Part shown: positions 1 to 8,906 of the stretch, in pieces
Layout of the letters: each line of letters begins with the position of its first letter
How positions within the stretch are numbered: the stretch's first letter is position 1
Source of the DNA: Fulvivirga sp. M361
Lineage (GTDB): Bacteria; Bacteroidota; Bacteroidia; Cytophagales; Cyclobacteriaceae
Assembly: GCF_007097395.1 (NCBI RefSeq)
Contig: NZ_VKDC01000004.1
Coordinates: 124,001 to 188,000 of the forward strand
Direction of reading: 5' to 3'
Length of the DNA: 64,000 bases
Notes under the pieces: generated by a model
What the model was told of the DNA's origin: nothing
The model's database searches: none
Seen by the model: only the letters and a program-made list of their open reading frames with translations
Program-made: the position numbers and the translations under genes

Positions 1-1239
1 GGAATTCTCTTTATTAAACCCGTCACTCACATCTTTCAACAATGCCAGTGTGGCTTCTTGTTTCCCCTTTACTTTAATGGGAAAGGCTATGATTGATCGG
101 TAAGAAGAACCTTTTAAGGTGGACAGGTACCTATTGAGATTTTTCGTCTTATCACTCCCCTGATCAAGTATTCCCTTTATATTATTTGCTTCAAGGTGAA
201 ATTTGATTTGCCTGATCTCCTCTGCATTAATATTCTGTGTGTAATAAACAGGCTCCTTAGGATTATCATTTACTTCAATCCATGCCGCATCTGCGAAGAC
301 CGTATTTGAGGAACTTTCCAAAAGTATCTCATAAACACGCTCTTCATTTTGTTCTGTCTGAATGGACTGGCTAAGTTTCTGAAAATTAACTACTTCCTCT
401 AGTTTTTGCTCAAATACAGATGAGGTAGGTAAGTTAAAGAGAAGCACGAGTAAAGAGAAAAGTGCGTAGATAAATATGAACCCAATCAACGCTACAATAA
501 ACATATTCCCCCGGAAATCAAGAAAATCAACGGTCTGCTCAGAGATATCTTCAGCAGCTCCTAAAAGTGTAAATGAAAAATACCCCAGGTAGAACATGGC
601 GAGCGCTATGAGGAGTATACTCTTCCACTTTTGCTTGAAATTAAGATAAGCTACCCACTTCATATTAGCAGATAAGAACATACCCATCAGCACCAGGAGT
701 CCTGCATAAATGTCTTTAACATAAGTTATGGTGGGTATCGGTAAAGCGTTAAAAACGAGGCTTATTAACAGGGAGTACTCAAATATTTTCCAGGTAGTCA
801 GGAGAAAACGTGACTTTTGATAGAGGATAAGTCGTTTCCACACAATGAAAGTGGAAATCAGAAACGCAGCGACCAATCCCAAATTCGACAGATAGATAAA
901 GTCAAGAAAAATCAGATTTTGGGCCAACTTGGTATTGCCCAACATATTCAATACCAGTTGGAAAAGTAACGAAACTATAGTCGCAATAAGTCCGGTAACA
1001 AAAACCTTCCATAGCAGATCAACAAAGTTGATACTTTCCGCTTTTTCAATCCGGTACTTATAGAAGGTAAAAAGAGAAAGAATAAATAAGCTGAACAATA
1101 CGGGAGGTACTTCATCCCCAACACCTTGATTTATTCCAGTTGTTTTGCTGAATAGGATAGACAATGCAGTAAACACTGTTCCCAGCCAGGAGACTCCCGC
1201 CACAATGGCGCTTAACCGTATGATTGCCTTACTGCTCAA
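1..1239 (-). CDS. Multi-pass membrane protein with GAF-like domain (partial, C-terminus cut by window edge)
   Basis: A continuous minus-strand frame of 413 codons runs off the left edge. It opens right after an in-frame TGA at 1249-1251 and has no early ATG; TTG at 1239 is the first usable start. About the first 250 residues hold some seven or eight hydrophobic helices. After a charged linker (VFEQKLEEVVNFQKL), residues from about 270 look like a GAF-type soluble domain. From memory, Cytophagales proteins of this build often end in a PP2C/SpoIIE phosphatase domain, but that part is outside the window and is not seen here. It lies downstream of guaB on the same strand, separated by a hairpin terminator. 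The frame is certain, the function is not; another signalling output domain is equally possible. Confidence 0.7.
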   Translation of the reverse strand, partial: MSSKAIIRLSAIVAGVSWLGTVFTALSILFSKTTGINQGVGDEVPPVLFSLFILSLFTFYKYRIEKAESINFVDLLWKVFVTGLIATIVSLLFQLVLNMLGNTKLAQNLIFLDFIYLSNLGLVAAFLISTFIVWKRLILYQKSRFLLTTWKIFEYSLLISLVFNALPIPTITYVKDIYAGLLVLMGMFLSANMKWVAYLNFKQKWKSILLIALAMFYLGYFSFTLLGAAEDISEQTVDFLDFRGNMFIVALIGFIFIYALFSLLVLLFNLPTSSVFEQKLEEVVNFQKLSQSIQTEQNEERVYEILLESSSNTVFADAAWIEVNDNPKEPVYYTQNINAEEIRQIKFHLEANNIKGILDQGSDKTKNLNRYLSTLKGSSYRSIIAFPIKVKGKQEATLALLKDVSDGFNKENS

Positions 1240-1287
1240 TTGTCTGGATCAGACCGATTCTTCAAAAAGTAAATATAAATGATTCAA

Positions 1288-1319
1288 AAATAAAAGAGGG
1301 TAAAAGTCGTATTACCCTC
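1288..1319 (-). terminator. Intrinsic terminator after guaB
   Basis: On the minus strand an 8-bp stem GAGGGTAA/TTACCCTC (arms 1312-1319 and 1296-1303) is followed by TTTTATTTTT. It lies 36 bases past the guaB stop and separates guaB from the next minus-strand gene. Confidence 0.7.
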
Positions 1320-1354
1320 CTCTCTTTACCGGAAAAATATAATTCTCAAATTAT

Positions 1355-2824
1355 TTATCTGCTATAATTTGGTGCTTCTCGTGTGATAAACACATCGTGA
1401 GGGTGACTTTCCTGAACCCCTGCTGATGTGATTTTAACAAATTTGGCCTCTTGAAGTTTTTCAATCGAAGGCGCACCACAATAGCCCATGCCAGCCTTTA
1501 ATCCTCCTACAAGTTGGTACAAAACTTCGGATACCAATCCTTTATAGTTCACCCTACCCACGATACCCTCAGGCACCAGTTTCTTAATGTCGTCCTCAGC
1601 GTCCTGAAAATAGCGATCCTTGGAACCATCCTCCATAGCTTCCAGCGAACCCATACCCCTGTAGGACTTAAATTTCCGTCCCTCATAAATGATCAACTCT
1701 CCGGGAGCCTCTTCTGTACCTGCCAATAGTGAACCTATCATCACACTATTTGCACCGCCTACCAGCGCCTTTACCACATCTCCCGAAAATCTTATACCCC
1801 CATCCGCTATTACTGGCACACCGGACCCTTTAATGGCCTTAGCCGACTCATAAACTGCAGATAGCTGAGGAACACCCACACCGGCTATGATACGGGTGGT
1901 ACAAATACTACCTGGCCCAACTCCTACCTTGATCGCATCGGCGCCAGCTTTTACCAAGGCTTTTGCCGCTTCTGCCGTAGCAATATTACCTACAATAACA
2001 TCCAGGTCTTTATATTCTTTTTTCACCATTTTACAGGCATCAATCACTCCTTTAGAATGGCCATGAGCAGTATCTATACTTATAACATCTACGCCTGCCT
2101 GACGTAATGTATTTATTCTTTCCAATAAATCCGGCGTCACTCCTACTGCCGCGCCTACACGAAGTCTTCCATAATTATCTTTGCACGCATTGGGCTTATT
2201 TCTTTTCTTCAAAATATCCTTATAAGTGATCAGTCCCATGAGGGTGCCGTCCTTATTTACGATCGGTAGCTTCTCTATTTTGTACTTCTGAAGAATGTCC
2301 TCCGCTTTTTCAAGATCGACATCTTCATAGGCCGTGATCAGGTTTTCAGTAGTCATCACTTCCTTAATTGGGGTAGACATGTCTTTATGAAAGCGAAGGT
2401 CCCGATTGGTAATGATGCCTATGAGCCTCTTTTTAGCGTCTATGACCGGAATCCCACCAATCTTAAATTCACGCATAATGTTCTCCGCATCTTGTACGTT
2501 AGAATCTACATGAAGCGTGATAGGATCCAGGATCATCCCGCTTTGTGACCTTTTTACACGACGTACCTGCTGTGCCTGCTGATCGCTGGTCATGTTTTTA
2601 TGAATAAACCCAAGGCCTCCTTCCAGTGCTATGGCTATCGCCAGATCAGATTCCGTCACAGTATCCATGGCAGCAGATACCAGAGGAATATTCAATTTGA
2701 TATTTCTTGTCAGATGAGAGGAAGTATCCGTATCTCTTGGAAGTATTTCCGAGTAATCGGGAAGCAGAAGCACATCGTCATAGGTAAATGCTTCATAAAG
2801 GAATTTGGAAGTGTCGAAGGACAT
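1355..2824 (-). CDS. guaB: Inosine-5'-monophosphate dehydrogenase
   Basis: Oxidises IMP to XMP with NAD+, the committed step of GMP synthesis in the cytosol. At 489 residues it is full length. The TIM barrel starts with [11 protein letters not shown] (residues 15-25). Two CBS domains occupy roughly 97-205. The catalytic loop [10 protein letters not shown] places the nucleophile at Cys308, and RGMGSLEAM marks the IMP/flap region. The start gives the usual MSFDTSKF-like N-terminus. A TAnnTTTG -7 box lies about 30 bases upstream and a hairpin terminator follows, so it is probably monocistronic. Nothing is unusual. Confidence 0.97.
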   Translation of the reverse strand: MSFDTSKFLYEAFTYDDVLLLPDYSEILPRDTDTSSHLTRNIKLNIPLVSAAMDTVTESDLAIAIALEGGLGFIHKNMTSDQQAQQVRRVKRSQSGMILDPITLHVDSNVQDAENIMREFKIGGIPVIDAKKRLIGIITNRDLRFHKDMSTPIKEVMTTENLITAYEDVDLEKAEDILQKYKIEKLPIVNKDGTLMGLITYKDILKKRNKPNACKDNYGRLRVGAAVGVTPDLLERINTLRQAGVDVISIDTAHGHSKGVIDACKMVKKEYKDLDVIVGNIATAEAAKALVKAGADAIKVGVGPGSICTTRIIAGVGVPQLSAVYESAKAIKGSGVPVIADGGIRFSGDVVKALVGGANSVMIGSLLAGTEEAPGELIIYEGRKFKSYRGMGSLEAMEDGSKDRYFQDAEDDIKKLVPEGIVGRVNYKGLVSEVLYQLVGGLKAGMGYCGAPSIEKLQEAKFVKITSAGVQESHPHDVFITREAPNYSR

Positions 2825-2854
2825 AGCAAATAAGCGTTTGTGTTATTTGCCGAG

Positions 2855-2862
2855 CAAAACTA
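2855..2862 (-). promoter_or_regulatory. guaB promoter -7 box
   Basis: The minus strand reads TAGTTTTG, an exact match to the Bacteroidetes TAnnTTTG element, 30 bases before the guaB ATG. No clear TTG at -33 is seen, so support rests on the -7 box and its position. Confidence 0.5.
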
Positions 2863-2973
2863 AATATAACACATCAGAAAAAAACAGAATACCCAAAAAG
2901 AATTTAATTGTACCTTCAATTAGATTGAATTAAATCATGTAACGTTCTATAAAGGAAACGTCAGTAGATTATT

Positions 2974-3330
2974 ATGTACAAGTATTTGATAATTATCAGC
3001 CTATTATGTTTGGGTTTCAATACTTACCAGCTCAAAATACAGAAGGGAAAAGCATCCTACTATGCGGATCGATTTGAAGGAAAGCCCACAGCCAGCGGAG
3101 TAATCTATCAGCATAAAAAAATGACCGCTGCACATAAGACACTACCCTTCGGCTCAAAAGTTAAAGTGACCAACCTTAACAATAAAAGAGAGGTCATTGT
3201 GCTCGTCAATGATCGCGGTCCGTTTGTTAAAGGTAGAATTATAGATGTTTCAAAATCCGCAGCAGAACAGCTGGGCTTTGTAAGACAAGGTATAGCCGAC
3301 GTGTCAATTGAAGTATTGGATACCAATTAA
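2974..3330 (+). CDS. rlpA: RlpA-like septal ring lytic transglycosylase (single DPBB domain)
   Basis: A 118-residue exported protein: a hydrophobic N-terminal helix (residues 4-18, LIIISLLCLGFNTYQ) precedes a double-psi beta-barrel. The conserved RlpA signatures are present: KGKASYYADRFEGKPTASG, TAAHKTLPFGSKVKVTN with the conserved His, and NDRGPFVKGRIIDVSK with the conserved Asp. RlpA cleaves denuded peptidoglycan glycan strands in the periplasm. There is no SPOR domain and no lipobox cysteine, so this is the minimal form; septal targeting is therefore not supported. It stands alone between guaB (divergent) and a toxin-antitoxin pair (convergent). Confidence 0.88.
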   Translation: MYKYLIIISLLCLGFNTYQLKIQKGKASYYADRFEGKPTASGVIYQHKKMTAAHKTLPFGSKVKVTNLNNKREVIVLVNDRGPFVKGRIIDVSKSAAEQLGFVRQGIADVSIEVLDTN

Positions 3331-3387
3331 GGAGTTTAATGCTCTTAAATAAAAAGAAGCACAAGCCCTGTTATAAAACCATCTCTA

Positions 3388-3801
3388 TTAAAAATAGTTA
3401 GTGATAAATTCCCTGCAACCCAGCACTTCCATTTTTCCAAAATAGAAATCCTCCTGATTTTCGGTTAGAATGATCTGACATTCTCCGTCCACGGCAGAAT
3501 AATATTCCAGTCCGTCTTCAAAATCATGTACACTAAGATTATGCAACGCCTTTTTTACGATTGCTCCGTCAATAGATGTGACTTTGAGGTTCGCTGCCAG
3601 AATACTGATTTTACGCTTTGCCATAGTCTGTCCACTTTTTTTTGAAGCAAAATAAAAGGCAATTGCCAAACACAGTGGTGAGGTGTATAAGGAATAAGAA
3701 GTACTGTTGGCAAGACTTAATATCCGTGAAGAATAGGTGTAGAGTGGATATTCTTTGTTCAGTACAGAAATGATTACGTTAGCATCAAGAAATACCCTCA
3801 T
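3388..3801 (-). CDS. PIN-domain ribonuclease toxin (VapC-like)
   Basis: 137 residues with PIN-fold acidic positions: MRVFLDANVIIS near the N-terminus (Asp6), DFEDGLEYYSA in the middle, and ILTENQEDF near the C-terminus. These are the carboxylates that coordinate Mg2+ in PIN nucleases. It overlaps the upstream small gene by 4 bases (3798-3801), the normal order antitoxin then toxin. The cellular target cannot be told; VapC-type enzymes cut tRNA or rRNA. The pair points tail to tail at rlpA. All key acidic residues are present, so it looks intact. Confidence 0.82.
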   Translation of the reverse strand: MRVFLDANVIISVLNKEYPLYTYSSRILSLANSTSYSLYTSPLCLAIAFYFASKKSGQTMAKRKISILAANLKVTSIDGAIVKKALHNLSVHDFEDGLEYYSAVDGECQIILTENQEDFYFGKMEVLGCREFITNYF

Positions 3802-4049
3802 TTCTTGGATTGCAGATATTCGTTTCGGGTATCTTTTCTGGACCGTCTTTTGTATTCGGCCTCACCTTCTGAAACCTGCAATACCCAATCTGAAATAGGT
3901 AATTCTTCAAGGTTTTTGTAATTGCCAGAAGTGATTTTATCATAGATAAACTCAGTTAGCCTTGATAAGCTGATGTTATTTTTAGCAGCAAAGGCTTTGG
4001 CCTTATTTATAACCTCTTGATTGAAGTGCAAGGTGACTTTAGTATCCAT
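3798..4049 (-). CDS. Antitoxin of the PIN module, DUF6364-like
   Basis: 83 residues, start MDTKVTLHFNQEVINKAKAF, with a ribbon-helix-helix-like first half (KNNISLSRLTEFIYDKI) and a charged C-terminal tail (KRRSRKDTRNEYLQSKK) that would bind the toxin. I recognise it as resembling the DUF6364 antitoxins common next to PIN genes in Bacteroidetes. It is translationally coupled to the toxin through a 4-base overlap. Such antitoxins usually repress their own promoter; no clear TAnnTTTG box or operator was found upstream. Confidence 0.75.
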   Translation of the reverse strand: MDTKVTLHFNQEVINKAKAFAAKNNISLSRLTEFIYDKITSGNYKNLEELPISDWVLQVSEGEAEYKRRSRKDTRNEYLQSKK

Positions 4050-4151
4050 ACGTCATTTCTTTACGTTAAAAATAATTATATATCACGTGAAGATAAAATC
4101 AACACCTTCTTTTTTTGCCTATCTACACACACCTGATGTGCTTATTAAGAA

Positions 4152-4159
4152 TATATTTG
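4152..4159 (+). promoter_or_regulatory. pnuC promoter -7 box
   Basis: TATATTTG matches TAnnTTTG exactly and ends 22 bases before the TTG start codon of pnuC. The -33 region lacks a clear TTG at standard spacing. Transcription would start near 4166, leaving a leader of about 16 bases. Confidence 0.5.
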
Positions 4160-4181
4160 TGGCTTATCATCTTGACCTACT

Positions 4182-4781
4182 TTGGACAGTATTACTTCCT
4201 ACATTTTACAAATTGATGTTCTTGAGGCAGCTGGCTTGCTATTTGGCCTTCTGGCAGTCTATTATCTTATCCGTGAAAACAGTCTGACATGGCCCAGCGG
4301 TATTATTTATGTACTAGTGTCATTCGTTATTTTCTGGCGTGCCAGATTATATGCTGATTTTGGATTACATATCGTTTTCCTGGTGCTCAATATCTATGGT
4401 TGGTGGTATTGGAAAGGTGGCAGCAAAAATGAACAAGACGATATCCCCGTTACTACAACACACCCGACACTTCAATTAACACTTTGGACTATTTCAGGGG
4501 TTGGCATCTTTATCATGGGCTCATTGCTCCATCAGTATTCTGATGCTGCATTACCTTACTGGGACAGCGCCACTACGGTTCTAAGCCTCACCGGTATGTG
4601 GCTTACTGCAAGAAAAAAAATTGAAAACTGGCATTTCTGGTTAGTAGTGGATGTTTTGGCTACAGGTATATATTTTTATAAAGGCATACATTTTTATGCG
4701 TTGCTCTATCTGATCTATATTATATTGGCTGTTATCGGATTCATAACCTGGAACAAAACAATGAAGTTACAGAAAGCATGA
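4182..4781 (+). CDS. pnuC: PnuC-family nicotinamide riboside transporter
   Basis: 199 residues with about seven membrane helices. PnuC hallmarks are the Trp-rich stretches ENSLTWPSGIIYVLVSFVIF and LNIYGWWYW in the first half and NWHFWLVVDVLATGIYFYKG in the second. The start is TTG at 4182: the frame is closed by TGA at 4173 and no early ATG exists. It ends in a 4-base overlap with a NadR-type kinase, so uptake and phosphorylation are coupled. That partner argues for nicotinamide riboside rather than thiamine, which PnuT relatives carry; there is no thiamine kinase or visible THI-box nearby. Confidence 0.9.
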   Translation: MDSITSYILQIDVLEAAGLLFGLLAVYYLIRENSLTWPSGIIYVLVSFVIFWRARLYADFGLHIVFLVLNIYGWWYWKGGSKNEQDDIPVTTTHPTLQLTLWTISGVGIFIMGSLLHQYSDAALPYWDSATTVLSLTGMWLTARKKIENWHFWLVVDVLATGIYFYKGIHFYALLYLIYIILAVIGFITWNKTMKLQKA

Positions 4782-5296
4782 AAAAAGTAGTGGTTATAGG
4801 GCCGGAATGTAGTGGCAAAACCACATTGTCGTCATCACTGGCCACTTATTATAACACTACTTGGGTACCGGAATACGCGCGCTACTACATCGATCGGTTA
4901 GACAGGCCTTATAACGAAGCTGACCTTTTACCTATAGCAAAAGGGCAACTGTTGTCAGAAGATCAATGGACAAAAAAGGCTGATAGAATTGTCATTTGTG
5001 ATACTAACTTACTTGTAATAAAAATATGGCAGGAATATAAGTATGGGGACTGCTACCCTAAGGTATTGGAAATGATCAAAGGCCGTACGTATGATCTATA
5101 CTTGCTCACCCATGTGGACATTCCCTGGAAAGAGGACCCTCAACGAGAGAACCCTCACTTAAGAGACTTTTTCTTTCATCTTTTCAAAAAGGAATTGGAA
5201 GAAAAAGGCCTACCCTTTATAGAGATCAAAGGAGAATTCCATAGCAGAAAGAAAACAGCTATTGACGCAATAGATAACTTGTTAGCAGGACGTTAA
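4778..5296 (+). CDS. NadR-like ribosylnicotinamide kinase (P-loop ATPase)
   Basis: 172 residues corresponding to the C-terminal kinase half of NadR. Walker A is GPECSGKTTLSSSL (residues 8-21). VPEYARYYIDRL is the usual substrate-binding follow-on, CDTNLLVIKIW resembles the Walker B area, and LLTHVDIPWKEDPQRENP resembles the LID region. It would phosphorylate incoming nicotinamide riboside to NMN. The NMN adenylyltransferase and DNA-binding parts of enterobacterial NadR are absent, so adenylylation must come from another gene. It overlaps pnuC by 4 bases and is followed by a strong bidirectional terminator. Confidence 0.85.
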   Translation: MKKVVVIGPECSGKTTLSSSLATYYNTTWVPEYARYYIDRLDRPYNEADLLPIAKGQLLSEDQWTKKADRIVICDTNLLVIKIWQEYKYGDCYPKVLEMIKGRTYDLYLLTHVDIPWKEDPQRENPHLRDFFFHLFKKELEEKGLPFIEIKGEFHSRKKTAIDAIDNLLAGR

Positions 5297-5381
5297 AAGA
5301 AAATAGGTCTGAGCCCATTATTCCCCTCTAATCATAAAATCATGATTTCGTAAATGCGTTGATTTTGCATGATCCTACAAC

Positions 5382-5414
5382 AAAAAAGGCCATCTAAACA
5401 TCAGATGGCCTTTT
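5382..5414. terminator. Bidirectional terminator between the NadR-like gene and secDF
   Basis: The stem GGCCATCT (5388-5395) / AGATGGCC (5403-5410) with a 7-base loop is flanked by A6 on the left and T4 on the right, so it can act for both converging genes. Confidence 0.85.
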
Positions 5415-5435
5415 CACAGTTTACTTTATAGCTAG

Positions 5436-8400
5436 CTATTCTATCTTTCTTTTATCCAGGTCCACCACTGCTGGGGATGCAATGAAAACGGAAGAGTAGG
5501 TACCGATCATAACACCGATCAGCAAGGCAAATGAAAAACCTCTTAACGCTTCTCCTCCAAAAATGAATAGAATTAAAATCACGATCAGCGTAGTAACAGA
5601 TGTGATCAACGTTCTGTTGAGTGTGCCATTAATAGCATCATTAAATACTTTCTGACGGTCTGTATTGGTACCCAGATTTAAAAACTCTCTGATACGGTCA
5701 AATACCACCACTGTATCATTGATAGAGTAACCAATGATCGTCAATATCGCTGCCACAAATACCTGGTCGATTTCATATTTAATACCGAACAATCCTGCTA
5801 TGGCAAAAGCAGAAATAACAAAGGCCGTGTCATGCACTAAAGCAATAATAGCCCCGGTACTGAACTGCCATTTTCTAAATCGGATCAAAATGTATAGGAA
5901 GATGATCAATATGGCAAAAATGCCTGCCTGATAGGAAGCTTTTTCTATGTCGTCCGCAATGGTTGGTCCAACTTTCGATGACCCTGAAATAATGAAATGT
6001 TCATCATCCAACTCGGAATCACTGTAGACATATTTTTTACCTGTAAACGTTTCAATACCATCGATAAGCGCATTTTTCACCTTTTCATCTGCTACATCTG
6101 ATTCATCGTCAATCAGGTATGATGTGGTAACTTTTACAATATTGTTACCGCCGAAATTCTTTACTTCCGTACCTGTTTTTTCAAAAGCATCACTTAAGGC
6201 AAGATCCAGATTAGTCGCTTCTACGGGGTTTTGGAAATTGACGATGTACGACCGCCCCCCTTTGAAATCCACTCCAAGGTTCAACTTTTGGATTGCTGTG
6301 ATCGACATTCCCACAGCAATCACAATTCCTGAAAACAGATAAGCCATGCGTCTTTTACCCATGAAATCAATTCCCAAATTAGACAGAAGGCCTGCAGATA
6401 AAGGTGTTTTAAAGGATACATTCTCCTTATCCCCTTTTCTTGTCATCCATTCCACCACCACTCTGGTAATGTATACTGCTGAAAAGAATGAGCAGAATAT
6501 TCCAATGATCAGCGTAATAGCAAAACCTTTGATAGGTCCCTGACCTAACACATATAAAATAAAAGCGGTTAGTAATGTAGTAAGGTTAGCATCTACAATG
6601 GAGCTAAATGCCTTTTTGTATCCCAGAGTGATCGCCTCGCGCAACTTCACACCGTTACGCATTTCCTCTCTGATCCGTTCAAAGATCAGCACATTGGCAT
6701 CTATGGACATACCAATGGTCAGTACGATACCGGCGATACCAGGAAGCGTGAGTGAAGCATTGAGCTGGGCCAAAATTCCAAGTATAAAGAAGATATTAAA
6801 CACCAAAGCTATGTTGGCTACAAATCCTCCTTTGGCGTAATAAGCTACCATAAACAAAACAACCACTGCCAACCCGGCAAGAATTGATATGATCCCCTGA
6901 TTTCTGGCTATTGCTCCCAGTGTAGGCCCTACAATGGCTTCTTCTACAATACGTGTTGGCGCCGGTAGAGAACCCGCTTTTAATATATTAGCCAGGTCTT
7001 TTGCCTCTTCCGTGGTGAAGTTTCCTGATATCTGGGAACTTCCGTTAGGGATCTCACCCGAAACAGATGGCGCTGAATACACCAGGTTATCCAGCACAAT
7101 GGCGATTCTTCCCTGGGGGCTCCTTCTTGCTGCCTCCGCAGTCATTTTTCTCCAGACACGTGTACCTAAAGCGTTCATTTGCATACTTATGGCTGGGCGT
7201 GCATATTCATCCAGGTCCTGACGAGCGTCTGTGATCACCTCACCGGTAAGCTGAGCATTGCCACCGCGACCCACACGTACAAAGAAGAGTTGAAGCAATT
7301 CTTCTCCGGTTTGTTCATTCACATTAGGTTTTACTTCCCAAAGTGGCTTGATAGTACGTGGCAACAATGATTTAACATCTTTTCTTCTTAAGACCTTACC
7401 GATTTCAGCCGTATCTCTTACATCATAGATTAATGCTCCTCCCGCTTTTGTCAGCGCAAACAACGGAGAGAGCTGAGCATTAGCCAATGAATCAAGTTGT
7501 GATTGGTTTTCTTCCAGGCTGTCCCTGGAATCCAGTGCAGCGTCCAGCTCGTTGGCAGTAGTATCCGTTTCAGTATCATTGCTTAAAGCTTCACCCAAAC
7601 TTTCAATAGAAGCCTCTTCATCACCATTTTCTTCGGTAGCTTTCAAGGCGTCGGCTGCTTGCCTTTCTTTTACAAGCATATCGTTGATCGCAACCATGGA
7701 ACTGTTATACTCAGAGATCTCAGCCAGTTCCCAAAATTCCAGCTTGGCTACTCCTTGTAAAAGCTTTCTGACTCGCTCGGGGTTGTCTGCTCCGGGTATT
7801 TCTATCTGTATTCTACCTGTACCCGGCAACCGTTGAATATTAGGCTGAGAAGTACCAAATTGGTCAATACGTGTTCTTAAAATAATAAATGACCGGTCTA
7901 TAGCATCTTCAATCTCTTGATTGATAATAGCCATCACATCATCATCAGAATCTCCACGGCTAATTCTACCACGATTTGCTGCGGTAGAAAAAATGTCAGC
8001 TAAAGGTTTTGATGTAGCCTCCCGATACGATTCGTAAAAAAGATCACCAAACCTGTCCTGACTGTCCCTTTGTTTTGCTACTGCATCGTTTATGGCCTGA
8101 TTAAAGTCAGCGTCTTCACTACCGCCGCTTAAGCCCTTAATAATATCAACAGGTGATATCTCCAGAGTCACGTGCATACCGCCTTGTAAATCCAGCCCCA
8201 GGTTAAGTTCAGTATCTTTTATTTCCTTATAGGTATACTCTATCCCAAAAAGGTTATGTACCGGAAGGTTCCATATCGAGTCAAGGTAAGCTTGTTTCTT
8301 TGACAGATCCACTACGCCCGCTTCATTAGTGGCAAAAGATATTGCATCCTGATTGATGGACCTCGATACAAATGTGAACGACAAATAGTAAATGCATAGT

Positions 8401-8447
8401 AACGTAATAATGACTGTTAGCATTATTACTGCTCCTTTGTTTCGCAT
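5436..8447 (-). CDS. secDF: Protein translocase subunit SecDF (fused)
   Basis: Proton-driven auxiliary of the Sec translocon that pulls exported proteins out of the membrane. The 1003-residue chain fuses SecD and SecF, as is common in Bacteroidota. SecD starts with one helix (residues 7-28), then the D1 motif LGLDLQGGMHVTLEI (about 83-97), a periplasmic region, and a five-helix bundle at about 515-660. SecF begins near 690 with LNLGVDFKGGRSY and has its own helices at the end. Residues about 265-330 form an acidic, low-complexity insert (NGDEEASIESLGEAL and following) in the periplasmic part. It is a single gene, with terminators on both sides. Confidence 0.96.
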   Translation of the reverse strand: MRNKGAVIMLTVIITLLCIYYLSFTFVSRSINQDAISFATNEAGVVDLSKKQAYLDSIWNLPVHNLFGIEYTYKEIKDTELNLGLDLQGGMHVTLEISPVDIIKGLSGGSEDADFNQAINDAVAKQRDSQDRFGDLFYESYREATSKPLADIFSTAANRGRISRGDSDDDVMAIINQEIEDAIDRSFIILRTRIDQFGTSQPNIQRLPGTGRIQIEIPGADNPERVRKLLQGVAKLEFWELAEISEYNSSMVAINDMLVKERQAADALKATEENGDEEASIESLGEALSNDTETDTTANELDAALDSRDSLEENQSQLDSLANAQLSPLFALTKAGGALIYDVRDTAEIGKVLRRKDVKSLLPRTIKPLWEVKPNVNEQTGEELLQLFFVRVGRGGNAQLTGEVITDARQDLDEYARPAISMQMNALGTRVWRKMTAEAARRSPQGRIAIVLDNLVYSAPSVSGEIPNGSSQISGNFTTEEAKDLANILKAGSLPAPTRIVEEAIVGPTLGAIARNQGIISILAGLAVVVLFMVAYYAKGGFVANIALVFNIFFILGILAQLNASLTLPGIAGIVLTIGMSIDANVLIFERIREEMRNGVKLREAITLGYKKAFSSIVDANLTTLLTAFILYVLGQGPIKGFAITLIIGIFCSFFSAVYITRVVVEWMTRKGDKENVSFKTPLSAGLLSNLGIDFMGKRRMAYLFSGIVIAVGMSITAIQKLNLGVDFKGGRSYIVNFQNPVEATNLDLALSDAFEKTGTEVKNFGGNNIVKVTTSYLIDDESDVADEKVKNALIDGIETFTGKKYVYSDSELDDEHFIISGSSKVGPTIADDIEKASYQAGIFAILIIFLYILIRFRKWQFSTGAIIALVHDTAFVISAFAIAGLFGIKYEIDQVFVAAILTIIGYSINDTVVVFDRIREFLNLGTNTDRQKVFNDAINGTLNRTLITSVTTLIVILILFIFGGEALRGFSFALLIGVMIGTYSSVFIASPAVVDLDKRKIE

Positions 8448-8480
8448 GATTATAAATTAGTTTGTTGGATTTATTAAATA

Positions 8481-8507
8481 GAAATTAAAACTCCGTAAAA
8501 CAGGAGT
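8481..8507 (-). terminator. Weak intrinsic terminator of the small membrane protein gene
   Basis: On the minus strand ACTCC (8503-8507) / GGAGT (8490-8494) forms a 5-bp stem with an 8-base loop, followed by TTTAATTTC. It lies between the 120-residue gene and secDF; some read-through into secDF is likely. Confidence 0.4.
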
Positions 8508-8532
8508 AAAAGGGTGGATATAACTATATCGA

Positions 8533-8895
8533 CTAGGGCGCGTTAGGTGATATGATTAAATTAAATAGCGCCTTGAAATACGAATTTGGACTAACTTCAG
8601 ACGAATAAGTATGTTTTACCTCGCTATCATCTGAAAAAAGGATATCTGTTACAGAGCGTATAGCCTGAACAAGAATGACCTGTACCACTGAAGTGATTGC
8701 TTCCTGCCCTACTTTTATAACGGGTACTTCTTCACCCTCTTCCTGATCAGCCATTTCTTTTTTAGTCTGCTCGGCTGTTTCAGCATTAAGGTTGTAATAC
8801 AGGCTTTGATTACTAAGTATTATTAACCCGGCAAAAATACCGAATAAAATACCTGTAAAATGCTTGTGTTTCAATATTACTCTTACCCAATTCAT
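8533..8895 (-). CDS. Small single-helix membrane protein, unknown function
   Basis: I do not recognise this gene. From ATG 8895 it gives 120 residues: a basic N-terminus (MNWVRVILKHKHF), one membrane helix (about residues 14-32), an acidic segment (EQTKKEMADQEEGEEVP) and an amphipathic C-terminal half. A longer frame from ATG 8919 is open, but a consensus promoter at 8907-8936 would start transcription near 8900, so the 8895 start is preferred. It lies between udk and secDF with its own promoter. A single-pass topology with an exposed C-terminal domain is inferred. Confidence 0.7.
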   Translation of the reverse strand: MNWVRVILKHKHFTGILFGIFAGLIILSNQSLYYNLNAETAEQTKKEMADQEEGEEVPVIKVGQEAITSVVQVILVQAIRSVTDILFSDDSEVKHTYSSEVSPNSYFKALFNLIISPNAP

Positions 8896-8906
8896 ACTAA
8901 GGGCTA

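Noticed and set aside
2902-2935. ATTTAATT/AATTAAAT and TTCAAT/ATTGAA inverted repeats upstream of rlpA
   Set aside because: Only A and T rich short words; such symmetry is common by chance in this composition.
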